NCBI GenBank assembly: GCA_023614405.1
Contig: CM042684.1
Span: 471,767,650 to 471,831,649 of the forward strand
DNA: 64,000 nucleotides
Direction: 5' to 3'
DNA from: Avena insularis
Lineage: Eukaryota; Streptophyta; Magnoliopsida; Poales; Poaceae
This document shows, piece by piece, positions 22,991-32,359 of the stretch; positions within the stretch are counted from its first letter, which is position 1; every line of letters starts with the position of its first letter. The position numbers and the translations under genes are program-made. A model generated the notes under the pieces. The model had not been told where the DNA came from. It saw only the letters and a program-made list of their open reading frames with translations, and searched no databases.

Positions 22991-23361
22991 CTGGAGGTGC
23001 ATCTGCTGCTCCTTCGCGGCTCTGCCCCCTCCATCGCGGCCTCGCCTCCACCTTCTCCCCAATCTCGGCCAACGCCGCCTACGCACGTCCAAGAGCTCTC
23101 CCGCGGCCCCAAGCCTGGCCACCGTCGTCGCCGCGCGGCCCTACTCCAACTGCCACTGCTGGCCCGCCTCATGACCTGGAGGTGCGCGCTGCTCCGTCGC
23201 GGCCCCGCCCCTCCATCCCGACCATGCCTCCGCCGCAGCACCAAGCTCGGCCAGCGCCTCCCACGCACGCCCAAGAGCTCCGTCGAGGCCCCAGGCCCGG
23301 CCAGCGTCGTCGCCACGCGTTCCTACTCCAACCGTCACCGCTGGCCCGCCCCTCCCGCCGT
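22991..23361 (+). repeat. Two-copy tandem duplication of 185 bp, GC-rich
   Basis: CTGGAGGTGC begins both copies (22991 and 23176), followed by matching words such as GCTGCTCC, AAGAGCTC and GGCCCGCC. The copies have diverged by substitutions and small indels. Frames on both strands are Pro/Arg/Ser-rich and not maintained between the copies, so no protein is claimed. It forms the core of the cargo of the long-TIR element. Confidence 0.7.
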
Positions 23362-23520
23362 TGTGTTGCCTCCTGAGGAGCCTGCCTCCATCGCGGCCAC
23401 GTCGTCGTCGCGGCCCCACCGTGCTGACAGGTGGGGCCCCTGTCAACCTCAACTCATATTCCATTTTTGGCTATTTTTATTGACCATTGAGCTCTATTAG
23501 ATGGCCCCACCTGTCAGGAA

Positions 23521-24013
23521 TAGGGATGGCACCCGCCGGGTTTGGGGTCGGGTCCGCGCCCCCCATACCCGCCCCATTTATATAGTCGGGTCTAGATTTT
23601 CTCCAGACCCGTGACCCGACGGGTACCCGGACCCGATGGGTACCCATGGCGGCGACAGTGCAACAAGCTCGCCGGAGGTGGCGCGACAGAGAGAGGTGGG
23701 ATTATGGAGGTCGGGGGTGTGGGATGTGGGGCGATGGGAGGGTGGGACTCGTCAGGCGTGGCCGCGTGGGCCGGTGGGGGTGGTTTGGATGGTGGTTCGG
23801 CCATAGGCCAGTAGGTGAGGCTATAATTGTGACCCTAGATAATGACTGTTGGGGGCAAGTTCTGTGTCATACCCTGTGGGTCTGCGGGTTCGGGTCCAGC
23901 ACCCCCATACCCGCCCCATTTAATTTGGCGCGTCTAAGTTTTTACCAGAGCCGCCCCATTTAAGGCGGGTACCCGTCGGGTTAGAGGGTTTCGGGGCCCT
24001 ATTGCCATCCCTA
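23521..24013. mobile_element. hAT-type MITE with TAGGGATGGCA ends (493 bp)
   Basis: TAGGGATGGCA at the left and TGCCATCCCTA at the right are perfect inverted repeats. The 8-bp duplication GTCAGGAA is exact at 23513-23520 and 24014-24021, as expected for hAT elements. Subterminal GGGTACCCG / GCGGGTACCCGTCGGG and CCCATACCCGCCCCATTTA words recur at both ends. No transposase is encoded. Confidence 0.92.
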
Positions 24014-24195
24014 GTCAGGAAGCCTCTTAAAATGCGAGATGAAAATTAGTGCGATTTGCAATGTTGTGCCTCAAATTTGGTAGTTTTTTTTAGAAAATTA
24101 TGAATGTTGGTACTGACTCGTACTGACTGCCGTAATTGTGGTAGTTTTATCTAATTAACTCAGTGAAGGGAGCACTGTGCTCAGGTGCAAAAAAT

Positions 24196-24821
24196 CCCTT
24201 CCACTTGATTTGGTGGTAACATTTCAGGATAGCGACTTGAAACCATAAAGTTTATCAAGGTGAAAAGGTTGGGCATCTCTGAATTTATCAAGGTGGTTGA
24301 GTAGTTCAGACAAAACTTATGTACCAAGCACTAAAGACCCTACCAGAAAACAACGTATTCAAGCAGCATGTTATATTCCCCAAATAAATACAACATGCTT
24401 GTATATATATTCTACAGTATAATGTAATCTGCCACATTTTGAATATACAATCAGAACAAAATATAAGACACCATCATATCCTCGCCGCCATTTTTAACTC
24501 GACACAATTCAACCACAATTTGAGGATTGGATTTTTTGCTTCTCTCTGCCAAATGGAATGACAGAGTGCGTGTGGTTATGTAGCTTATATTGATTAGGCA
24601 AGCCAGATTAAACTAGATCATCTGGGCATTGCCAACGGAAGCAAGACATGCTACTGGGTTAGGGTTGCGAAGCGGCAACCGGAGAGAGCCCGCGAAAGCA
24701 AAATTTAGTTCAAACTAAAGAAATTTTGATGAAATTTTTTTAACTAGACTAACCAAATTTGCCTATGAAGCGGGGCAGATCGGGTGCCGCCTCAGATCGG
24801 GGCAATCTAAATTTCAGAGCT
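24196..24821. repeat. Segmental duplication copy 3, left border of the array
   Basis: The start (CTTGATTTGGTGGTAACA near 24205) matches the flank at 17181, and the middle (GGCAAGCCAGATTAAACTAGA near 24597) matches 22060-22080. The last 150 bp up to 24821 have no counterpart elsewhere in the window. At 24822 the sequence switches into the DUF1618 tandem units. Confidence 0.55.
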
Positions 24822-24875
24822 GCAATATCCAGCGTATGGAACAAGCAACTTATTAGAGAAGCATATGATGTATAC

Positions 24876-25161
24876 CTGCAGCAGCAGGGATATAGCTTGA
24901 TTGAAGCCATGAAGGGAGCAAGCACGGCAGAAAGAAAGCAGTGCTGCAAGGACTTAGACATCGGATGCTATCTGGAAAAGGTCTCTTCCCGATCACCTCC
25001 CCCTTAGCCATGTCCATTGCAATGATAGCGCGGCCAGACTGGTAATACAGAATGTCTGCGTTGAACGGATCGATAGCAACAATCCATGGCATGTCCCATT
25101 CTAGTGGTTTGGATTTGTCGAGCAAGTCCAGGATAACTTCAGTCTCACGTATATGAGCCAC
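24876..25161 (-). pseudogene. Partial unit: DUF1618 exon-1 tail, no last exon
   Basis: The left-most copy keeps the frame from MAHIRETEV through MPWIVAIDPFNADIL and SGRAIIAMDMAKGEVIG to the donor at 24876/24875. It has an extra GCA triplet just before the donor (CTGCAGCAGCAGG in the plus strand). The tandem unit ends at about 24822, so no matching last exon lies downstream. It would need another acceptor or would end in the intron, at the stop at 24853. Confidence 0.7.
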
Positions 25162-25341
25162 TTCAAGATAATGACTTGAAACATGAAATTATTTGTTTCT
25201 GCAAGTAGACATTGCACGGGCGTTGTAGGATAAATGCAGAAGCATGATCAGGAAAAGTAACAAATATGACTAAAAATTGGATATCCAAACAAGAAAAAAT
25301 ATTTTAAGAGAGAGTACCAAGGATAAGTTAGCTGGCGTGAT

Positions 25342-26186
25342 TCACTTCTTCTGGTCTTTGTCTGCACGGACTAACATGTCTGCCAAAGTCTTCCTTGTGC
25401 AATTGGTTGTGTTCCTCGAAAGTGTACCTTCAGTTATATCCATGGATACAAGAACTTAAAACATAAATAACACAGAACGGCGAGCTATACATGTTTTTGG
25501 TTACAGCAACCGTTGAATTGGAAATCACCATTTAGGCATTTAACATAACAACTGCAAGATATATGTTGACATTAATTAGAGAACAAAAAATATTTTTTAC
25601 TGTACATGATATACAATCCAATGTCCAATGAGATGAACAAAATACACCAGTTATCAATACCAAATTCAGCCTCCGGTATTCTGAAGACAATCAAGGCTAA
25701 TAATGGCCTACTTAGTTCTGAAACGTATGAGCCTATGTGCAATAATGATTAACTCTACACGATATTTAAGATAAGATACCAGCTACCAAATCACTCCCTT
25801 CAGAAACTTCGAACAAATAAATATCGTGTGTATTGACAAACCAATCAATGTTGCGATATCCAACGTATGGAACAAACTACTTAGAGAAGCATATGATGTA
25901 TACCTGCAGCAGGGATATAGCTTGATTGAAGCCATGTAGGGAGCAAGCACGGCAGAAAGAAAGCAGTGCTGCAAGGACTTAGACATCTGATGCTATCTGG
26001 AAAAGGTCTCTTCCCAATTACCTCCCCCTTAGCCATGTCCATTGCAATGATAGCGCGGCCAGACTGGTAATACAGAATGTCTGCGTTGAACGGATCGATA
26101 GCAACAATCCATGGCATGTCCCATTCTAGTGGTTTGGATTTGTCGAGCAAGTCCAGGATAACTTCAGTCTCACGTATATGAGCCAC
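25342..26186 (-). pseudogene. Tandem mini-gene 1 (DUF1618 C-terminal fragment)
   Basis: An ATG created at the repeat junction (26186) opens MAHI joined to RETEVILDL. The frame runs to a donor at 25904, then skips an intron to the acceptor AAG|TTCTTG and the last exon 25454-25342 (VLVSMDITEGTLSRNT to DQKK). If spliced as in gene B it would encode 131 residues with no DUF1618 core. Whether it has a promoter is unknown; it may only be a duplicated 3' end. Confidence 0.65.
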
Positions 26187-26366
26187 TTCAAGATAATGAC
26201 TTGAAACATGAAATTATTTGTTTATGCAAGTAGACATTGCACGGGCGTTGTAGGAGAAATGCAGAAGCATGATCAGGAAAAGTAACAAATATGACTAAAA
26301 ATTGGATATCCAAACAAGAAAAAATGTTTTAAAAGAGAGTACCAAGGATAAGTTAGCTGGCGTGAT

Positions 26367-27211
26367 TCACTTCTTCTGGTCTTTGTCTGCACGGACTAAT
26401 ATGTCTGCCAAAGTCTTCCTTGTGCAATTGGTTGTGTTCCTCGAAAGTGTACCTTCGGTTATATCCATGGATACAAGAACTTAAAACATAAATAACACAG
26501 AACGGCGAGCTATACATGTTTTTGGTTACAGCAACCGTTGAATTGGAAATCACCATTTAGGCATTTAACATAACAACTGCAAGATATATGTTGACATTAA
26601 TTAGAGAACAAAAAACATTTTTTACTGTACATGATATACAATCCAATGTCCAATGAGATGAACAAAATACACCAGTTATCAATACCAAATTCAGCCTCCG
26701 GTATTCTGAAGACAATCACCGCTAATAATGGCCTACTTAGTTCTGAAACGTATGAGCCTATGTGCAATAATGATTAACTCTACACGATATTTAAGATAAG
26801 ATACCAGCTACCAAATCACTCCCTTCAGAAACTTCGAACAAATAAATATCGTGTGTATTGACAAACCAATCAATGTTGCGATATCCAACGTATGGAACAA
26901 GCTACTTAGAGAAGCATATGATGTATACCTGCAGCAGGGATATAGCTTGATTGAAGCCATGTAGGGAGCAAGCACGGCAGAAAGAAAGCAGTGCTGCAAG
27001 GACTTAGACATCTGATGCTATCTGGAAAAGGTCTCTTCCCAATTACCTCCCCCTTAGCCATGTCCATTGCAATGATAGCGCGGCCAGACTGGTAATACAG
27101 AATGTCTGCGTTGAACGGATCGATAGCAACAATCCATGGCATGACCCATTCTAGTGGTTTGGATTTGTCGAGCAAGTCCAGGATAACTTCAGTCTCACTT
27201 ATATGAGCCAC
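26367..27211 (-). pseudogene. Tandem mini-gene 2 (DUF1618 C-terminal fragment)
   Basis: Same structure as the neighbouring units: fragment exon 27211-26929, donor CTGCAG|GTATAC, last exon 26479-26367, 131 residues if spliced. It opens MAHISETEV (R to S at residue 5) and has WVMPWIV where the other units have WDMPWIV, both from single-base changes. The frame and both splice sites are preserved. Confidence 0.65.
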
Positions 27212-27391
27212 TTCAAGATAATGATTTGAAACATGAAATTATTTGTTTCTGCAAGTAGACATTGCACGGGCGTTGTAGGAGAAATGCAGAAGCATGATCA
27301 GGAAAAGTAACAAATATGACTAAAAATTGGATATCCAAACAAGAAAAAATGTTTTAAAAGAGAGTACCAAGGATAAGTTAGCTGGCGTGAT

Positions 27392-28234
27392 TCACTTCTT
27401 CTGGTCTTTGTCTGCACGGACTAACATGTCTGCCAAAGTCTTCCTTGTGCAATTGGTTGTGTTCCTCGAAAGTGTACCTTCAGTTATATCCATGGATACA
27501 AGAACTTAAAACATAAATAACACAGAACGGCGAGCTATACATGTTTTTGGTTACAAGCAACCGTTGAATTGGAAATCACCATTTAGGTATTTAACATAAC
27601 AACTGCAAGATATATGTTGACATTAATTAGAGAACAAAAAACATTTTTTACTGTACATGATATACAATCCAATGTCCAATGAGATGAACAAAATACACCA
27701 GTTATCAATACCAAATTCAGCCTCCGGTATTCTGAAGACAATCACCGCTAATAATGGCCTACTTAGTTCTGAAACGTATGAGCCTATGTGCAATAATGAT
27801 TAACTCTACACGATATTTAAGATAAGATACCAGCTACCAAATCACTCCTTCTAAACTTGAACAAATAAATATCGTGTGTATTGACAAACCAATCAATGTT
27901 GCGATATCCAACGTATGGAACAAGCTACTTAGAGAAGCATATGATGTATACCTGCAGCAGGGATATAGCTTGATTGAAGCCATGTAGGGAGCAAGCACGG
28001 CAGAAAGAAAGCAGTGCTGCAAGGACTTAGACATCTGATGCTATCTGGAAAAGGTCTCTTCCCAATTACCTCCCCCTTAGCCATGTCCATTGCAATGATA
28101 GCGCGGCCAGACTGGTAATACAGAATGTCTGCGTTGAACGGATCGATAGCAACAATCCATGGCATGTCCCATTCTAGTGGTTTGGATTTGTCGAGCAAGT
28201 CCAGGATAACTTCAGTCTCACGTATATGAGTCAC
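27392..28234 (-). pseudogene. Tandem mini-gene 3 (DUF1618 C-terminal fragment)
   Basis: Fragment exon 28234-27952, last exon 27504-27392. It opens MTHIRETEV; the Ala-to-Thr change at residue 2 is shared only with the next unit (28415-29252), suggesting that these two are the closest pair. Splice sites and stop codon are preserved. Confidence 0.65.
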
Positions 28235-28414
28235 TTCAAGATAATGACTTGAAACATGAAATTATTTGTTTCTGCAAGTAGACATTGCACGGGCGTTGTA
28301 GGAGAAATGCAGAAGCATGATCAGGAAAAGTAACAAATATGACTAAAAATTGGATATCCAAACAAGAAAAAATGTTTTAAGAGAGAGTACCAAGGATAAG
28401 TTAGCTGGCGTGAT

Positions 28415-29252
28415 TCACTTCTTCTGGTCTTTGTCTGCACGGACTAACATGTCTGCCAAAGTCTTTCTTGTGCAATTGGTTGTGTTCCTCGAAAGTGTAC
28501 CTTCAGTTATATCCATGGATACAAGAACTTAAAACATAAATAACACAGAACGGCGAGCTATACATGTTTTTGGTTACAGCAACCGTTGAATTGGAAATCA
28601 CCATTTAGGCATTTAACATAACAACTGCAAGATATATGTTGACATTAATTAGAGAACAAAAAACATTTTTTACTGTACATGATATACAATCCAATGTCCA
28701 ATGAGATGAACAAAATACACCAGTTATCAATACCAAATTCATCCTCCGGTATTCTGAAGACAATCACCGCTAATAATGGCCTACTTAGTTCTGAAACGTA
28801 TGAGCCTATGTGCAATAATGATTAACTCTACACGATATTTAAGATATGATACCAGCTACCAAATCACTCCTTGAAACTTCAACAAATAAATATCGTGTAT
28901 TGACAAACCAATCAATGTTGCGATATCCAACGATGGAACAAGCTACTTAGAGAAGCATATGATGTATACCTGCAGCAGGGATATAGCTTGATTGAAGCCA
29001 TGTAGGGAGCAAGCACGGCAGAAAGAAAGCAGTGCTGCAAGGACTTAGACATCTGATGCTATCTGGAAAAGGTCTCTTCCCAATTACCTCCCCCTTAGCC
29101 ATGTCCATTGCAATGATAGCGCGGCCAGACTGGTAATACAGAATGTCTGCGTTGAACGGATCGATAGCAACAATCCATGGCATGTCCCATTCTAGTGGTT
29201 TGGATTTGTCGAGCAAGTCCAGGATAACTTCAGTCTCACGTATATGAGTCAC
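28415..29252 (-). pseudogene. Tandem mini-gene 4 (DUF1618 C-terminal fragment)
   Basis: Fragment exon 29252-28970, last exon 28527-28415. It opens MTHIRETEV like unit 3. The 1018-bp unit that supplies this fragment exon (28227-29244) is the shortest in the array because of small deletions in the flank near 28870-28935, outside the coding parts. The reading frame and splice sites are kept. Confidence 0.65.
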
Positions 29253-29432
29253 TTCAAGATAATGACTTGAAACATGAAATTATTTGTTTCTGCAAGTAGA
29301 CATTGCACGGGCGTTGTAGGAGAAATGCAGAAGCATGATCAGGAAAAGTAACAAATATGACTAAAAATTGGATATCCAAACAAGAAAAAATGTTTTAAGA
29401 GAGAGTACCAAGGATAAGTTAGCTGGCGTGAT

Positions 29433-31233
29433 TCACTTCTTCTGGTCTTTGTCTGCACGGACTAACATGTCTGCCAAAGTCTTCCTTGTGCAATTGGTTG
29501 TGTTCCTCGAAAGTGTACCTTCAGTTATATCTATGGATACAAGAACTTAAAACATAAATAACACAGAACGGCGAGCTATACATGTTTTTGGTTACAGCAA
29601 CCGTTGAATTGGAAATCACCATTTAGGCATTTAACATAACAACTGCAAGATATATGTTGACATTAATTAGAGAACAAAAAACATTTTTTACTGTACATGA
29701 TATACAATCCAATGTCCAATGAGATGAACAAAATACACCAGTTATCAATACCAAATTCAGCCTCCGGTGTTCTGAAGACAATCACCGCTAATAATGGCCT
29801 ACTTAGTTCTGAAACGTATGAGCCTATGTGCAATAATGATTAACTCTACACGATATTTAAGATAAGATACCAGCTACCAAATCACTCCCTTCAGAAACTT
29901 CGAACAAATAAATATCGTGTGTATTGACAAACCAATCAATGTTGCGATATCCAACGTATGGAACAAGCTACTTAGAGAAGCATATGATGTATACCTGCAG
30001 CAGGGATATAGCTTGATTGAAGCCATGTAGGGAGCAAGCACGGCAGAAAGAAAGCAGTGCTGCAAGGACTTAGACATCTGATGCTATCTGGAAAAGGTCT
30101 CTTCCCAATTACCTCCCCCTTAGCCATGTCCATTGCAATGATAGCGCGGCCAGATTAGAAATAGAGAATGTCTGCGTTGAACGGATCGATGGCAACAATC
30201 CATGGCATGTCCCATTCTAGTGGTTTGGATTTGTCGTGCAAGTCCAGGATAACTTCAGTCTCACGTATAGGCTTCCAGCAGCATCCCTCGTCGTCGAGCA
30301 AGAAGGAGCTGACCACGAACTCCTTTCCAGTCGACACCTCGATGTAGCGCAGCTTCCCCTCGCTGACGCCCATGAGCCGGTGCTTGCCCAGCCAGAGATG
30401 ATTCCCCCTTTTGGCGAAACTCGACGGCACGCAGCCCCGCGGCAGCTCGACGAACCTTTGCTCTGGCTGGTCGCTGAAGGGGTCGACGGAGAAGGCGCCC
30501 CAGGCGACGTCGACCCACCACAGCCGGTCGCCGAACGCCAGTACGCTGAAGTTCGTGTCTGTCTGCGTTCTCTCCCAGCCGGGCCACCTGGATGGAAGGA
30601 AATCAGCAAACAGCGGGCGCTCGTCCCACTCCCCTGTTTCGGACAGGAACCGGCGCACGACTGTAAGGTTGTCCGCTTCCCGGCAGCTGATTTGAGCGAC
30701 CACGTATCGGTCAGGCGGGCCGTGGGAGTGGGAGCCGTCGGAGGACTGGGTGAGCAGGCCGAAAGCTGTGCTGGTCGTGGCGGCACCCATGTCCGGGACC
30801 GGGAGGCGGAAGAGCTGGCCGCTGAGAGGGTTGCAGACGAAGCGCGCGGCGTCCAGCTGGGAGGTGGCGCCGTTCGCGGACAGTTCGAGTAGAATTTTTC
30901 TGTCCAGGGACTCGCGGGCGCCCGGGGGGCCGGGAGGCGACAGGTGGCGGGTTTCGGCCAGGTCGAGGAGGAGGAGGCCGTCGGAGCTCGTGGTACGGAC
31001 GGTCGCGGCGGTGAAGTCCATGCCGTGGGCGAGGTGCGCAGGGACGGAGATGTGGGAGACGTACGGGGCCGCGTCGTGGTCCAAGGACGCGCGCGCGCCC
31101 GGCGACGGCACCCCTGACGCGTGGTCCAGCGCCGCCCTGCTGTAGACCATGGCCCAGGGAGGGCGCGAGGCCGCCGTGCAGAGGAGCGGCGGAGGGGTGC
31201 GGAGACGGCGCCGGCGGCGAGGCTTCGGAGCAT
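29433..31233 (-). pseudogene. DUF1618 gene C, frameshifted and with internal stop
   Basis: Exon 1 would be 31233-29995 and exon 2 29545-29433, as in gene B. The start MLRSLAAGAVSAPLRRS is in one frame, while the body (TAASRPPWAMVYSRAAL onward) is in another. Comparison with B places a 1-nt loss where B reads CTCCCTGACCACG. The body is well kept: ARFVCNPLSGQLFRLP, VVRRFLSETGEWDER, LAFGDRLWWVDVAWGA, FVELPRGCVPS, MGVSEGKLRYIEVS, VVSSFLLDDEGCCW. At 30155-30157 the codon that is CAG in all tandem units is TAA, giving ADILYF* instead of ADILYYQSGRA. The continuous frame 31444-30155 could still yield a DUF1618-core protein from an upstream ATG, or from MVYSRAAL. The last exon has ATG to ATA within VSMDI. 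Most likely a damaged copy whose 3' end seeded the array. Confidence 0.8.
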
Positions 31234-31570
31234 TTTGCTTCCAGGGGTAGCACCGAATGGGGAAGGGTTTTGGGCAGCCTGTGATTCTGGAGGTGGGCGA
31301 TCTGTGTGTCTTGTCGTGGTGGGGAAAGTAGGGGTTTGGTGCACATGGACGCGGTCCATGCGTCGGCTCTGACCAAAAGGAACGGTCCCGTCTGGTCTCG
31401 CAGAAAAGACCCCCTGCTTCTTTTTTGAACTCCTGTTTCATCAATCTCGAAAAATAAAAACTCCTGTTTCAGGTTACTGTAAAAAAAATACGCCTATTTC
31501 TTGGGAAGAATGCTGTTTGCTCCAGGCCATTTTATGTTCGAGAAATCACCGATTTCGAAAAAAAAAAAAA

Positions 31571-31990
31571 TGGTGCGACAAAGCAACGAGTTGACCGCTT
31601 AGTTTGCCACCAAAATGTTCTACGCCTGGGCCATTTACTAGCTAAAAGTAGCCCATGGGCTATTTTCTATCATTCGCCTAAAGGTCATATCTGATGAGAA
31701 CGAATTGGAAAAACGACACGACGCAACGTGCTCCCTCCGTTAGACAAATTCAAATCACTTACACGTATCTAGATAAAATGGTGCGACAAAGCAACGAGTT
31801 GACCGCTTAGTTTCCCGCCAAAATGTTCTACGCCTGGGCCATTTACGAGCTGAAAGTAGCCCATGGGCTAAGGTCAATTCTGATGAGAACGAATTGGATA
31901 AAACGAGATGATGCAACATGCTACCTCCACCATGAAACAAGTGGCTTGAGTTTTTCTAGATTCACATCCAAATCTGAGTCTATTAATTTG
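31571..31990. repeat. 208-bp tandem duplication upstream of gene C
   Basis: TGGTGCGACAAAGCAACGAG occurs at 31571 and 31779. The copies continue in parallel (GTTGACCGCTTAG, AAAATGTTCTACGCCTGGG, GATGAGAACGAATTGGA) until the MITE-like CTCCCTCCGTTAG / CCTCCACCATG segment. The second copy lacks an internal stretch near TATTTTCTATCATTCGCC. It lies 340-760 bp upstream of the gene C start, where promoter DNA would be expected. Confidence 0.85.
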
Positions 31991-32002
31991 GATCGGAAGG
32001 AG
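31924..32002. mobile_element. Small or eroded Stowaway MITE
   Basis: CCTCCACCATGAAACAAG at the left and TTTGGATCGGAAGGAG at the right, with TA on both sides, resemble Stowaway ends. TTTCTAGATTCACATCC and the CCAAATCTGAGTCTATT arm fit the class seen at 8224-8346. A truncated left half is repeated at 31731-31768 as part of the tandem duplication. Confidence 0.5.
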
Positions 32003-32004
32003 TA

Positions 32005-32359
32005 CATGTTTAGATCACTTATTTTAGGACTACAAGACTCACTACTCTCCTAAGTCAAAAAAATAAAGACTCGCTCACTCTCCAAAAGCAGGACCCTAAC
32101 TTTGATGCGAAGGTTTTCAAACTTCCGGCAGTAGCATAGCAGTATCAGGCAATCACGATTATGGGAGGTGTTCATACAATAGTATCACACTGTCACTGTC
32201 TCGTGCCGAGTTACTTTTTAGGACCTTTACAAACCACACACACAAGGTACTGTTTACAGGCAAGCAAATTGTGCCGTTTCGGAAAGATCAACACCGGATA
32301 GCTAATCATAAAATACTTTGGTTACATCGCCGCGGGGCATGGTATTCTGAGATCATCGT
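32005..32359. other. Spacer between DUF1618 C and the SelT-like gene
   Basis: No ORF, MITE or repeat recognised. The right part (about 32200-32359) is where the 3' UTR of the minus-strand SelT-like gene should lie; no clear AATAAA signal was picked out. Confidence 0.4.

Larger units (their letters stand above)
22370..24195. mobile_element. MULE-like long-TIR element (Pack-MULE candidate)
   Basis: Long imperfect inverted arms bound about 1.8 kb. CACCGGTGCTCCCTTCACT (22384-22402) faces AGTGAAGGGAGCACTGTG (24163-24180), and AGTTAATTGCATAAAACTA (22701-22719) faces TAGTTTTATCTAATTAACT (24142-24160). Long TIRs without a short-TSD signature suggest Mutator type; an imperfect flank duplication (CACTCTTGGTTTG / CACTTGATTTG) is compatible but not proof. 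The cargo at 22840-23510 is GC-rich and gene-like, which would make this a Pack-MULE that captured host DNA. No transposase is present. A foldback MITE sits inside the left TIR and a hAT MITE inside the body. Confidence 0.6.
24822..30269 (-). repeat. Tandem array of a DUF1618 gene 3' end
   Basis: Five head-to-tail units end at the same exon point (..CACGTATA) at 26178, 27203, 28226, 29244 and 30269, giving lengths of 1025, 1025, 1023, 1018 and 1025 bp. A partial unit 24822-25153 leads them. Each unit holds, in minus-strand order, the exon-1 tail from RETEVILDL to the donor CTGCAG|GTATAC, an intron of about 450 bp, the 113-bp last exon, its stop codon and about 188 bp of downstream flank. The right-most unit is joined in frame to the body of gene C; in the others the exon-1 tail is joined directly to the downstream flank. 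Units differ at only scattered bases and a few short indels, which points to recent amplification or gene conversion. Confidence 0.93.

Noticed and set aside
24822..30269. The regular array as a satellite or CRISPR-like repeat
   Set aside because: Units are about 1 kb, contain gene exons and an intron, and belong to an adjacent gene in a plant genome; there are no short repeats with unique spacers.
29433..31444. Gene C as a normal gene starting at 31444 (MMKQEF)
   Set aside because: The upstream extension is not shared by A or B, and the conserved MLRSLAAG start lies in a different frame, so a frameshift is the simpler explanation.
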